Origin: Bacteroidota bacterium
Lineage (GTDB): Bacteria > Bacteroidota > Bacteroidia > NS11-12g > UBA955
DNA: 12,048 nucleotides
Assembly (NCBI GenBank): GCA_009918425.1
Contig: RGEC01000049.1
Location: 1-12,048 of the forward strand
Direction: 5' to 3'
The notes beneath the pieces are model-generated. The model was not told where the DNA came from. It searched no databases and saw only the letters and a program-made list of their open reading frames with translations. Position numbers and translations under genes: made by a program. Shown here in pieces: positions 1 to 6,042 of the stretch. Position 1 is the stretch's first letter. Each line of letters begins with the position of its first letter.

Positions 1-491
1 ATGCTGAAGTTCTGTTGGACAGTCAGACCCCATTGGGCAAACATGGCGCTGATGGCAATATCGCAAACAGGTTCTTCCAATACGCCCCACGAATACAATA
101 ATGATGCAGTTGATGGGAAACGACCGTGTTTATCCGCACAAAACAAGCCGTATTCTTCATAGCGGGAAAGACACCAGAATACCATGGCGAAAAGGTCGAA
201 TTGCTGCTCCTGATTATCCGGAAAGAGACAAAACAAACCATTAATGCGCGCAGATCCGGGAATAAAACCTTGACTAATGCCGTTTTCATCCAAAAAACCT
301 GAACGGTAAATGCGGTTACCCGGCAATTCTTTTCGGGTGTAATGTATTTTTATTTCTGCAGAAGCGGAGATAAAATCAGCCTCATCTACCGCAAAACGTA
401 TTTTCAGTCCGGCCCTGCGCACCAAAATTTCTTCTACCGCCCATGAAATGCGGCTGTTGCTGTCGGGAATATAAAGAATGGCGTCTTGCAC
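1..491 (-). CDS. Polysaccharide deacetylase family protein, N-terminal DUF7033-type domain (partial, cut by window edge)
   Basis: An open frame of 163 codons runs off the left edge of the window. It has no ATG near its beginning. The start chosen is the GTG at 489-491, because an in-frame TGA lies two codons upstream and the product then begins VQDAILYIPDSNSRISW, much as relatives begin. A block near residues 98-145 reads FDLFAMVFWCLSRYEEYGLF, then GRFPSTASLLYSWGVLEEPVCDI. From memory this matches the conserved block (D-L-F-A..F..LSRYEEY...GRFP...S) of the N-terminal domain found in front of the NodB-like deacetylase domain in many Bacteroidota proteins. The catalytic domain would lie outside the window, so deacetylase activity is inferred only from that architecture. 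There is no signal peptide. The gene is divergent from the beta-barrel gene at 637. Family assignment is fairly sure; function is not shown here. Confidence 0.75.
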   Translation of the reverse strand, partial: MQDAILYIPDSNSRISWAVEEILVRRAGLKIRFAVDEADFISASAEIKIHYTRKELPGNRIYRSGFLDENGISQGFIPGSARINGLFCLFPDNQEQQFDLFAMVFWCLSRYEEYGLFCADKHGRFPSTASLLYSWGVLEEPVCDIAISAMFAQWGLTVQQNFS

Positions 492-568
492 GTTTCAGAC
501 ATTGCAAATTACGCAGATTGGTCTTTGGAATGGGTAAAATTCATACAAAATGATTTATTTGGGGATTT

Positions 569-582
569 CGGGCAGCAGCCCG
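569..582. repeat. Short GC-rich hairpin in the divergent intergenic region
   Basis: CGGGC (569-573) and GCCCG (578-582) pair perfectly around an AGCA loop. The hairpin lies between the two divergent genes and upstream of the likely -7 box at 620. It has no following T-run, so it is not a terminator. It could be an operator or nothing at all. Only one copy was noticed in the window. Confidence 0.35.
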
Positions 583-619
583 CATGGCTTTGGTCATGTA
601 TATCCAAGGTCTGGCAATT

Positions 620-627
620 TAAGTTTG
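620..627 (+). promoter_or_regulatory. Putative Bacteroidota -7 promoter box for the beta-barrel gene
   Basis: TAAGTTTG is an exact match to TAnnTTTG, the -7 box used by the Bacteroidota primary sigma factor. It ends 9 bases before the ATG at 637, so the transcript leader would be only a few bases long. The nearest upstream TTTG (589-592) is 27 bases from the box, longer than the usual spacing of about 19-21, so the -33 element is weak or absent. Confidence 0.5.
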
Positions 628-636
628 AAGAAAAAA

Positions 637-1317
637 ATGCGTATGAAAAAAACATGGACAATGGCATTTTGCCTTATGGCGCTGGGGGTATTCGCCCAAA
701 AACCCGAAAAAGGCAATGTAACAACGGAACTGGGCTTGTCTCTGGGAACGGGCGGCAACACCGTGAATACATTCGGTATTAATGGCCGTTATTTTTACAA
801 ACCTGATATAGCCTTTGTACTGGGACTTAGCGGCTCGTATTCTATGGATGTAAATAATTATGCCGAAAATGGTGACGGCACGGGCGACGAGGGTACGTTT
901 ACCTACCGAAGCCGCTACACTGAGATAAGCCTGGGTGTGCAAAAGCATTTTGCAGGCACTTCCCGCTTAAGCCCTTTTATTGGGGCTGATTTACTGGCAG
1001 GCGCCGACGGCACAAACCAAAAAGGAGAAGATGCAGGAACATCAGGCTATATTAAAAATTATAGTTATGAACGTGAGGCACAATCGGCACAAGTAGGCAT
1101 CCGAGCTACCGTCGGCTTCGATTTCTGGGTAACAAACGGACTGTATGTGGGTGCCTTGTACCGCCCCGTTTCGCTAATTCTGCAAAAAGAAGATGATACT
1201 ACCACCACTTCCGGAAGTAATGGTTCTACGATCAAAACAGTTTCTCCCGGCGGAAGTTTTGCCAACCTAAACACCTTAGGGGAATTGGGCAGCATCCGCG
1301 TGGGATGGTTGTTTTAG
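637..1317 (+). CDS. Outer-membrane beta-barrel protein
   Basis: The product is 226 residues when started at ATG 637. An ATG at 643 is also possible, and the frame stays open upstream to 550. Starting at 637 gives a clean signal peptide: basic MRMKK, a hydrophobic stretch, then a cut after VFA before QKPEKG. The mature part alternates polar and apolar residues in short strands (for example FGINGRYFYKPDIAFVLGLSG, without long hydrophobic helices) joined by Gly/Asn/Asp/Thr-rich loops. It ends in IRVGWLF, with the terminal Phe that beta-barrel proteins use for recognition by the BAM machinery. The size fits a small 8-10 strand barrel. The substrate or role is unknown. A weakly charged loop with four consecutive Thr sits near residues 187-201 and is probably extracellular. 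The gene stands alone, with its own -7 box and a terminator behind it. Confidence 0.8.
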   Translation: MRMKKTWTMAFCLMALGVFAQKPEKGNVTTELGLSLGTGGNTVNTFGINGRYFYKPDIAFVLGLSGSYSMDVNNYAENGDGTGDEGTFTYRSRYTEISLGVQKHFAGTSRLSPFIGADLLAGADGTNQKGEDAGTSGYIKNYSYEREAQSAQVGIRATVGFDFWVTNGLYVGALYRPVSLILQKEDDTTTTSGSNGSTIKTVSPGGSFANLNTLGELGSIRVGWLF

Positions 1318-1332
1318 TCATTAATAGCCCAT

Positions 1333-1363
1333 AAAAAAACCCGGTCAAAAGCCGGGTTTTTTT
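1333..1363. terminator. Bidirectional rho-independent terminator
   Basis: A7 (1333-1339) and CCCGG (1340-1344) pair with CCGGG (1352-1356) and T7 (1357-1363) around a TCAAAAG loop. Flanking A and T runs make it work in both directions. It sits between the ends of the convergent barrel gene (stop at 1317) and the L25 gene (stop at 1381), and probably serves both. Confidence 0.9.
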
Positions 1364-1380
1364 ATGATAATAATTCAAAA

Positions 1381-1956
1381 TTACTTGCCGGCTTCTGCAG
1401 CAGCCTGCATCAGTGCCCTTGTGGTCTTACAGCTCACGATGGCGTTTTCTTTAGCGTCCAGAATTTCAAAATTTCCGGGCACCACGTTTTTCACCTTCAC
1501 GCTCTGTCCAATTTCGAGGGTGTCAATATTTACATCGATATAGTCGGGCAGGTTTTTCACCAGACCGCGAACACGCAGACGGTTGATTTTCTTAACCAGC
1601 TTACCACCTGCACGCACACCGGGTGAGTTTCCTACTACACGCACAGGAATATCCATTACCACGGCGCGTGAGGCTTCAACAGCCATAAAGTCGGCGTGTA
1701 AGATGGCTTCAGAAACGGCGTGAAATTGCAGATCCTGCAAAATGGCATCATAAGAATTGCCGTCAAGGTCAATCTTAACCTTGTACACGTTTGGGGTATA
1801 AACCAGATTTTTGAAGTCGGATTCATAAATGGTGAAATGCAGATTTTCTCCTGCACCATACATAACGCAGGGAACTTTACCTGCATTTCTGAGGCTTTTG
1901 GCATTTGAGGTGCCACTGCCTTCTCTTTTTTCTGCTTTGAACAAAATGGTTTTCAT
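1381..1956 (-). CDS. rplY (ctc): 50S ribosomal protein L25 / general stress protein Ctc
   Basis: This 191-residue protein is the long (TL5/Ctc) form of L25, which binds 5S rRNA in the large ribosomal subunit. Residues 1-93 match the L25 domain, with the early R(E)GSGTSNAKSLRNAGKVPCVMYG stretch holding the usual K-x-LR--G-VP-V-YG pattern and a later ILQDLQFHAV...HADF block. Residues from about 97 to 180 form the C-terminal beta domain, including GVRAGGKLVKKINRLRVRG and NLPDYIDVNIDTLEIGQSVKV. The length is normal for the family. It starts 22 bases after the prs stop and has no promoter of its own that can be seen, so it is probably the second gene of a prs-ctc operon ending at the terminator 1333-1363. 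In many bacteria pth follows ctc; here it does not. Confidence 0.95.
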   Translation of the reverse strand: MKTILFKAEKREGSGTSNAKSLRNAGKVPCVMYGAGENLHFTIYESDFKNLVYTPNVYKVKIDLDGNSYDAILQDLQFHAVSEAILHADFMAVEASRAVVMDIPVRVVGNSPGVRAGGKLVKKINRLRVRGLVKNLPDYIDVNIDTLEIGQSVKVKNVVPGNFEILDAKENAIVSCKTTRALMQAAAEAGK

Positions 1957-1978
1957 ATTCAGTTGTTACGCTTATTTA

Positions 1979-2959
1979 TTAATTACTTTTAAGATCAAGG
2001 TTTGTCTGGCTATTATGTATTTGCTTAAACAGGGAGCTGATGCTTCCGTTTTCGTGCACATTGCGGATAGCACGGGCAAACAGCGGTGCTACAGACAGCA
2101 CTTTTATTTTATCGAGATGCTGTTTAAGGGGAATGGTATCGGTTACAACAAGCTCGGTAAGCACGCTGTTGGCGATATTTTCATAGGCTTTCCCGCTCAA
2201 CACCGGATGGCAACAAAGGGCACGAACACTGCGGGCACCTTTTTCCATGAGCATAGCCGATGATTTGCAGAGGGTTCCGCCTGTATCGATTATATCATCA
2301 ATCAGCACTACGTCTTTATCCTGAACATCACCAATCACAGTCATATTGGCAATTTCATTGGCTTTTTTACGTTCCTTATCACAGATAACCATAGGCAGGT
2401 TAAGCGCTTTGGCTACCTCACGGATACGGTTACTGGCTCCTACATCAGGTGCGGCAATTACCAGATTATCCTGGGGCAGGCTGCGGATATAGGGAACAAA
2501 AATGATAGAACCTTCCAGATGATCTACAGGCACATTGAAGAAACCCTGAATCTGCGGGGCATGCAGCTCCATGGTCATCACACGGTTTGCACCGGCGGTG
2601 CTCAGCAGATCCGCTATCATTTTTGAGGCAATAGAAACGCGGGGCTTGTCTTTGCGGTCCTGTCGGGCAAAACCGTAATAGGGTATAACTGCAGTGATGT
2701 AATTGGCGCTGGCCCTTTTGGCAGCGTCAATGGTCATCAGCAGTTCCATCAAGTTATCGGTAGGCGGAAAAGTGCTTTGGATGATAAACACATCACAGCC
2801 ACGCACACTTTCGTTGAATACGGGCTGAAATTCACCATCGCTGAAGCGATTCACCGTCAAATCGCCCGATTCCAGGCCATAGTATTCGCAAATACCTTTG
2901 GTGAGAGAGGCAGAAGCACTGCCTGCGAAGATTTTTACTGGGTTTAGTAGTGATGACAT
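1979..2959 (-). CDS. prs: Ribose-phosphate pyrophosphokinase (PRPP synthetase)
   Basis: The enzyme transfers pyrophosphate from ATP to ribose 5-phosphate to make PRPP, the precursor for purine, pyrimidine, His, Trp and NAD synthesis in the cytoplasm. The product is 326 residues, close to the usual 310-320. Visible landmarks are FSDGEFQPVFNESVRG (39-54), the catalytic-loop motif RQDRKDKPR (99-107), ELHAPQIQGFF (131-141, with the catalytic His133), APDVGASNR (170-178) and the PRPP-binding loop VVLIDDIIDTGGT (217-229). Both substrate-binding regions are intact, so the enzyme should be active. It is the first gene of a probable prs-ctc operon, transcribed in the same direction as tRNA-Gln 69 bases upstream, with an exact TAnnTTTG box between them. 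Confidence 0.97.
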   Translation of the reverse strand: MSSLLNPVKIFAGSASASLTKGICEYYGLESGDLTVNRFSDGEFQPVFNESVRGCDVFIIQSTFPPTDNLMELLMTIDAAKRASANYITAVIPYYGFARQDRKDKPRVSIASKMIADLLSTAGANRVMTMELHAPQIQGFFNVPVDHLEGSIIFVPYIRSLPQDNLVIAAPDVGASNRIREVAKALNLPMVICDKERKKANEIANMTVIGDVQDKDVVLIDDIIDTGGTLCKSSAMLMEKGARSVRALCCHPVLSGKAYENIANSVLTELVVTDTIPLKQHLDKIKVLSVAPLFARAIRNVHENGSISSLFKQIHNSQTNLDLKSN

Positions 2960-2990
2960 ATTCTCTGTATTTTACTGTCTCCGTACCCTA

Positions 2991-2998
2991 CAAAAGTA
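2991..2998 (-). promoter_or_regulatory. prs: Putative -7 promoter box for prs-ctc
   Basis: On the minus strand the bases read TACTTTTG, an exact TAnnTTTG match, ending about 31 bases before the prs ATG. A TTTG lies upstream but only 15 bases away, shorter than the usual spacing of about 19-21. Read-through from tRNA-Gln is an alternative source of transcript. Confidence 0.5.
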
Positions 2999-3028
2999 AA
3001 GCACAGATATCATCAAATCAGCGTTTTG

Positions 3029-3101
3029 TTGTCCGACTAGGGCTCGAACCTAGACTCTTCTGAACCAAAACCAGACGTGTTGCCAGTTACACCATCGGAC
3101 A
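3029..3101 (-). tRNA. tRNA-Gln (anticodon TTG)
   Basis: On the minus strand a full cloverleaf can be folded. The acceptor arms TGTCCGA and TCGGACA pair perfectly and are followed by discriminator A. The D stem is GTGT/ACAC. The anticodon stem TCTGG/TCAGA (one G-T pair) encloses the loop TTTTGGT, giving anticodon TTG. The T arm is CTAGG-TTCGAGC-CCTAG. The next bases are CAA, so the CCA end is not encoded and must be added after transcription. The length is 73 bases without CCA. It lies just upstream of prs in the same direction. Confidence 0.97.
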
Positions 3102-3113
3102 ATTTTGGGAGTG

Positions 3114-3121
3114 CAAAGGTA
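3114..3121 (-). promoter_or_regulatory. Putative -7 promoter box for tRNA-Gln
   Basis: The minus strand reads TACCTTTG, an exact TAnnTTTG match, ending 12 bases before the first base of the tRNA. That spacing would give a short 5' leader for RNase P to remove. No clear -33 TTTG was found. Confidence 0.5.
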
Positions 3122-3205
3122 GGAGCACAGAAAACGGCGAGGGTTGCCGGGTGCGTATTTCAAATATCCATTGGCCCATTTCCGGCTTTTTAATCCATCT
3201 ACATC

Positions 3206-3775
3206 ATGAAAGAAAATCCTTCCGTTTATGTTCCGGTTTTGCGCGATTACGCCCGACTGGGAAATCCTGTTAAACATGACCGCTTTCTGTGGCATGTTAC
3301 CTACTTCACAAAAGTCAGCACTCTTCTGATTGGCAGGCGGGGCATTGCCTTACCCTTGCGCGGTGCAGTATATGCCCACAATGCCCTGCCCACCTTTGAT
3401 GCCATGTATCCGTATTTTGTGGATTGCGTGGACTGGTTTTACCCTGTGCATCGCAATGATGGCGCACAGTTTGACGACTATGCCTTCTGGAGAATCGATA
3501 CGCATCTGTGTAAGTTCCCCTGGTATCTTGACCCGGGGATGAAAGAAGACAGTAAGTTTCTGGGAATGGAGGAACACAATTACCTGTGCACTCCGAACGC
3601 TATACCCCCGGAAGCCCTGAGTTTATTCAGGTTCGACATGGATAACTATCGGTTCAGAAACCCAAAAATCCGTTTTATCGATGGATGTGCCCACATTCGT
3701 CCGATTCGATCTGATTTCGACACCTTGGTGCCGTGCGATGAATTTAATAATTTCATCCGCAAGCGTGCTGCCTGA
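3206..3775 (+). CDS. Hypothetical cytoplasmic protein, 189 residues, unrecognised
   Basis: I do not recognise this protein. It is a single open frame with codon use like its neighbours, and it ends 8 bases before a strong terminator, which supports it being a real gene. The product has no signal peptide, no lipobox and no membrane helix. It is rich in aromatic residues, especially the middle (YPYFVDCVDWFYPVHRNDG, FDDYAFWRIDTHLCKFPWYL), and carries several Cys, His and Asp residues. The C-terminal part contains FRFDMDNYRFRNPKIRFIDG and HIRPIRSDFDTL. No catalytic motif could be named with confidence. It is divergent from tRNA-Gln and convergent with rny, so it is probably transcribed alone; no exact TAnnTTTG box was seen in front of it. 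The ATG at 3206 is the first start in the frame. Confidence 0.7.
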   Translation: MKENPSVYVPVLRDYARLGNPVKHDRFLWHVTYFTKVSTLLIGRRGIALPLRGAVYAHNALPTFDAMYPYFVDCVDWFYPVHRNDGAQFDDYAFWRIDTHLCKFPWYLDPGMKEDSKFLGMEEHNYLCTPNAIPPEALSLFRFDMDNYRFRNPKIRFIDGCAHIRPIRSDFDTLVPCDEFNNFIRKRAA

Positions 3776-3783
3776 AATGGCAA

Positions 3784-3814
3784 AAAAAGAGGCGGGATGA
3801 ACCCGCCTCTTTTT
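3784..3814. terminator. Bidirectional rho-independent terminator
   Basis: A perfect 13-bp stem joins AAAAAGAGGCGGG (3784-3796) and CCCGCCTCTTTTT (3802-3814) around the loop ATGAA. The A and T runs at the ends let it act on both strands. It sits between the stop of the 189-residue gene (3775) and the stop of rny (3834). Confidence 0.93.
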
Positions 3815-3833
3815 GTTTATGGTCTCAGCCAGA

Positions 3834-5375
3834 TTATTTGGCTACGCCCACACTGCGTTTCTCGCGGATTACGGTGATTTTCACCTGGCCCGGATAACGC
3901 ATCTCTGTCATGATGCGGTTGCTGATTTCAAATGCCAGCACATCAGCCTGATCATCGGTGCTTTTTTCGGCACTCATGATGATACGCAGTTCGCGGCCGG
4001 CCTGAATAGCAAATGCCTTTTCCACGCCGGGATAACCCAAGGCCATTGTTTCCATGTCTTTGATACGCTGCACATACTGCTCATCACCTCGGCGTGCACC
4101 GGGTCTTGAACCGGAAATGGCATCACAGGCCTGAATAACAGGGCTGAGGAGGCTTGTCATTTCAATTTCATCGTGGTGGGCACCTACAGCATTGATTACT
4201 TCAGGGTGTTCGCCATACTTTTCGCAAAGCTTCATACCCAGCAGTGCGTGTGGAGTTTCCTCGTCCGTATCAGGCACTTTGCCAATATCGTGCAAGAGTC
4301 CGGCGCGTTTGGCCAGCTTCACGTTAAGCCCCATTTCTGCAGCCATGGTGGCACAAAGGCGCGCCACTTCGCGGCTGTGCTTCAGCAGGTTCTGACCAAA
4401 GCTGCTGCGGAATCGCATGCGGCCCACATAACGGATAAGTTCGGGGTGCAGACCCGTAATTCCGAGATCCACCACCGTTCTTTCACCCCATTCCACAACT
4501 TCTTCCTCAATCTGCTTTTTGGTTTTCTCCACCACTTCCTCAATGCGGGCGGGGTGAATACGGCCGTCCTTAATCAATCGCTCCAGAGAAACCCTGGCGA
4601 TCTCCCTGCGGATGGGGTCATAACAGCTAAGTACTATGGTTTCGGGCGTATCATCAATTAGAATTTCTACACCGGTTGCAGCTTCAAATGCTTTGATGTT
4701 TCTGCCTTCACGGCCAATAATACGGCCTTTTACATCATCATTCTCGAGCGGGAATGAGGTAACAGTGTTGTCAATGGCGGTTTCTGCAGCCGTACGCTGA
4801 ATAGTTTGCAGTACAATACGTTTGGCATCGCGGGTAGCGCTGAGCTTAGCTTCCTCTACAATATTCTTAGCAATTGCAAGACCTTCAGTGTGCGATTTAA
4901 TGCGGATGTTCTCCAGCATTTGTTCTTTGGCTTCGGCAGCGCTTAAACCGGCAATTTTCTCAAGCTGCTGCAGCTGTTGCTCACGCACAGCTTCTACTTC
5001 CCGCTGTTTGGTTTTCAAGCCTTCCATCTGCGCTTCGAAAGTTTCGCGGGCCTTTGCCAGCTCATCTTCTTTCTGCTTAACGTTTTGTAATTTCTGGTCC
5101 CAGCTCTGTTCTTTCTGGCGGATGCGGTTTTCGGCGTTGGACATTTCCTGGTTGCGCCTGTTAATTTCCTTTTCGTGCTCTGATTTCAAAGCCATGTATT
5201 TTTCTTTGGCTTCGAGAATCCGGTCTTTCTTTAAATTTTCTCCTTGCAGTTTGGCTTCTTCAATCAGTGACTTGCGTTCAGATTCGATTTGATTGCGTCT
5301 TAGCAAAATAAATACGACATATCCAAGAGCCAGTCCGATGAGAATGCCGGCAAGGCTGAATACTACGGTTTCCAT
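3834..5375 (-). CDS. rny: Ribonuclease Y
   Basis: RNase Y is a membrane-anchored endoribonuclease that starts mRNA decay. This copy has 513 residues, the normal length. Domains in order: a single N-terminal membrane helix (about 4-25); a long charged coiled coil (about 30-200); a KH RNA-binding domain with the signature GRIIGREGRNIKAFE (217-231); and an HD metal-dependent phosphohydrolase domain with LKHSREVA (His333), LLHDIGK (His362-Asp363), GAHHDE (398-403) and a later ACDAISGSRPGARR (416-429, with Asp418). All the HD ligands can be seen, so it should be active. It is the last gene of the pheT/coiled coil/zapA/rny cluster, 75 bases after zapA, and ends at a strong terminator. A Shine-Dalgarno-like GAAGGAG precedes its start. 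Confidence 0.97.
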   Translation of the reverse strand: METVVFSLAGILIGLALGYVVFILLRRNQIESERKSLIEEAKLQGENLKKDRILEAKEKYMALKSEHEKEINRRNQEMSNAENRIRQKEQSWDQKLQNVKQKEDELAKARETFEAQMEGLKTKQREVEAVREQQLQQLEKIAGLSAAEAKEQMLENIRIKSHTEGLAIAKNIVEEAKLSATRDAKRIVLQTIQRTAAETAIDNTVTSFPLENDDVKGRIIGREGRNIKAFEAATGVEILIDDTPETIVLSCYDPIRREIARVSLERLIKDGRIHPARIEEVVEKTKKQIEEEVVEWGERTVVDLGITGLHPELIRYVGRMRFRSSFGQNLLKHSREVARLCATMAAEMGLNVKLAKRAGLLHDIGKVPDTDEETPHALLGMKLCEKYGEHPEVINAVGAHHDEIEMTSLLSPVIQACDAISGSRPGARRGDEQYVQRIKDMETMALGYPGVEKAFAIQAGRELRIIMSAEKSTDDQADVLAFEISNRIMTEMRYPGQVKITVIREKRSVGVAK

Positions 5376-5386
5376 GTGTGTGTTTT

Positions 5387-5393
5387 CTCCTTC
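5387..5393 (-). promoter_or_regulatory. rny: Shine-Dalgarno-like site before rny
   Basis: The minus strand reads GAAGGAG with an 11-base spacer to the rny ATG. Most genes in this window have no such site, as expected for Bacteroidota, where Shine-Dalgarno pairing is little used. The spacer is on the long side, so its use is uncertain. Confidence 0.4.
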
Positions 5394-5450
5394 TTTTTTA
5401 TTTGGTTGAAGGTGAACTAAGCGCTAAATGAATAAAAAGGGATGTGTGGA

Positions 5451-5738
5451 TCAATACCCTTGCAGCAGTTGCTCAATTTGCTGCAAATCCTGTTCCCATG
5501 CCGGATTTTCTTCCTGCCTTTCCGCCCTTAAGCGAAGCAGATCTCCGGTGAAGTCCAGTGCCGCCCAGGCAAGGCGGTCGGTTTCGTCTCCTGCATGAAA
5601 AGCCCTAAAGTCTTCCATGCGTTTATTCAGCATCCATGCGGCTGTTTTTACAAATTCTTCATCGCGGGGCGCTACTCTCAGCGGCAGGACTTTGCCTGCA
5701 ATGGCCACACGCACGGGAATTTTTTCTTCAGGTCGCAC
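5451..5738 (-). CDS. zapA: Cell division protein ZapA (FtsZ-associated)
   Basis: ZapA binds and bundles FtsZ filaments at the division site. The product has 95 residues, usual for the Bacteroidota family. The N-terminal half forms the small alpha/beta head (IPVRVAIAGKVLPLRVAPRDEEFVKTAAWMLNKRMEDF, residues 7-44, shown here only as landmarks: IAGKVLPLRV, then DEEFVKTAA). The C-terminal part is a long helix (about 53-93) that makes the coiled-coil dimer. The start is a GTG at 5738: the only nearby upstream ATG is out of frame and followed at once by a stop, and an in-frame TAA lies four codons upstream. It begins 9 bases after the stop of the coiled-coil gene and so is probably co-transcribed with pheT and rny. 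Confidence 0.88.
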   Translation of the reverse strand: MRPEEKIPVRVAIAGKVLPLRVAPRDEEFVKTAAWMLNKRMEDFRAFHAGDETDRLAWAALDFTGDLLRLRAERQEENPAWEQDLQQIEQLLQGY

Positions 5739-5747
5739 GCTTACATT

Positions 5748-6038
5748 TTATTCGTTCAACAGATCAATACACCTGTCTATTTCCCTTATCAATTCGTTTA
5801 CCTTATTCTTAATTTCTTCGGTATTGGAATCTTCCGGGTTTAAATTCTTTGCAAGTTTAATCAATTTATTTTGTTCTGTAAGCTCCGACAAGGTATTTTT
5901 TTGCAATTCCACCGTTCTTTCCAGTCCTTCAATGCGGTCCCTCATCGATTCATTCTCATTTTTCAGCAATTGGTTTTCGTTCACCAGTTTTTCAACCTTG
6001 ATGCGAATTTCATAGAGTCGTGTGCTGAGGTTTTGCAT
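5748..6038 (-). CDS. Small coiled-coil protein between pheT and zapA, candidate division partner
   Basis: The product has 96 residues from ATG 6038, four bases after the pheT stop. The frame also has an ATG at 6077, but that start would overlap pheT by 35 bases and adds a tail (MKTRPVLLSVNKS) that does not look coiled. Residues about 8-58 are a heptad-like coiled coil rich in Glu, Lys, Asn and Leu (KLVNENQLLKNENESMRDRI, GLERTVELQKNTLSELTEQN). A second helical segment follows a short NPEDSNTEE linker (about 67-75) and ends EIDRCIDLL. It has no signal peptide or membrane segment. I recall a similar small protein in this position in other Bacteroidota, commonly annotated as hypothetical. Its size, heptads and place beside ZapA suggest a ZapB-like or other FtsZ-associated role, which is inference. 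Confidence 0.85.
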   Translation of the reverse strand: MQNLSTRLYEIRIKVEKLVNENQLLKNENESMRDRIEGLERTVELQKNTLSELTEQNKLIKLAKNLNPEDSNTEEIKNKVNELIREIDRCIDLLNE

Positions 6039-6042
6039 AGAT

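Noticed and set aside
23..289. 88-codon ORF on the minus strand starting at 289
   Set aside because: It is a shifted frame of the DUF7033-type gene; the frame from GTG 491 has the recognisable protein.
550..636. Upstream ATG at 550 for the barrel gene
   Set aside because: It would bury the signal peptide behind 29 residues and start before the likely promoter.
4822..5292. 156-codon plus-strand ORF opposite rny
   Set aside because: Its Ser/Leu/Cys-rich sequence is a mirror of the Glu/Lys-rich coiled coil of RNase Y and has no family features.
5376..5450. Possible small RNA such as 6S RNA between zapA and rny
   Set aside because: zapA is next to 6S RNA in Proteobacteria, but the gap here is only 75 bases and shows no long hairpin.
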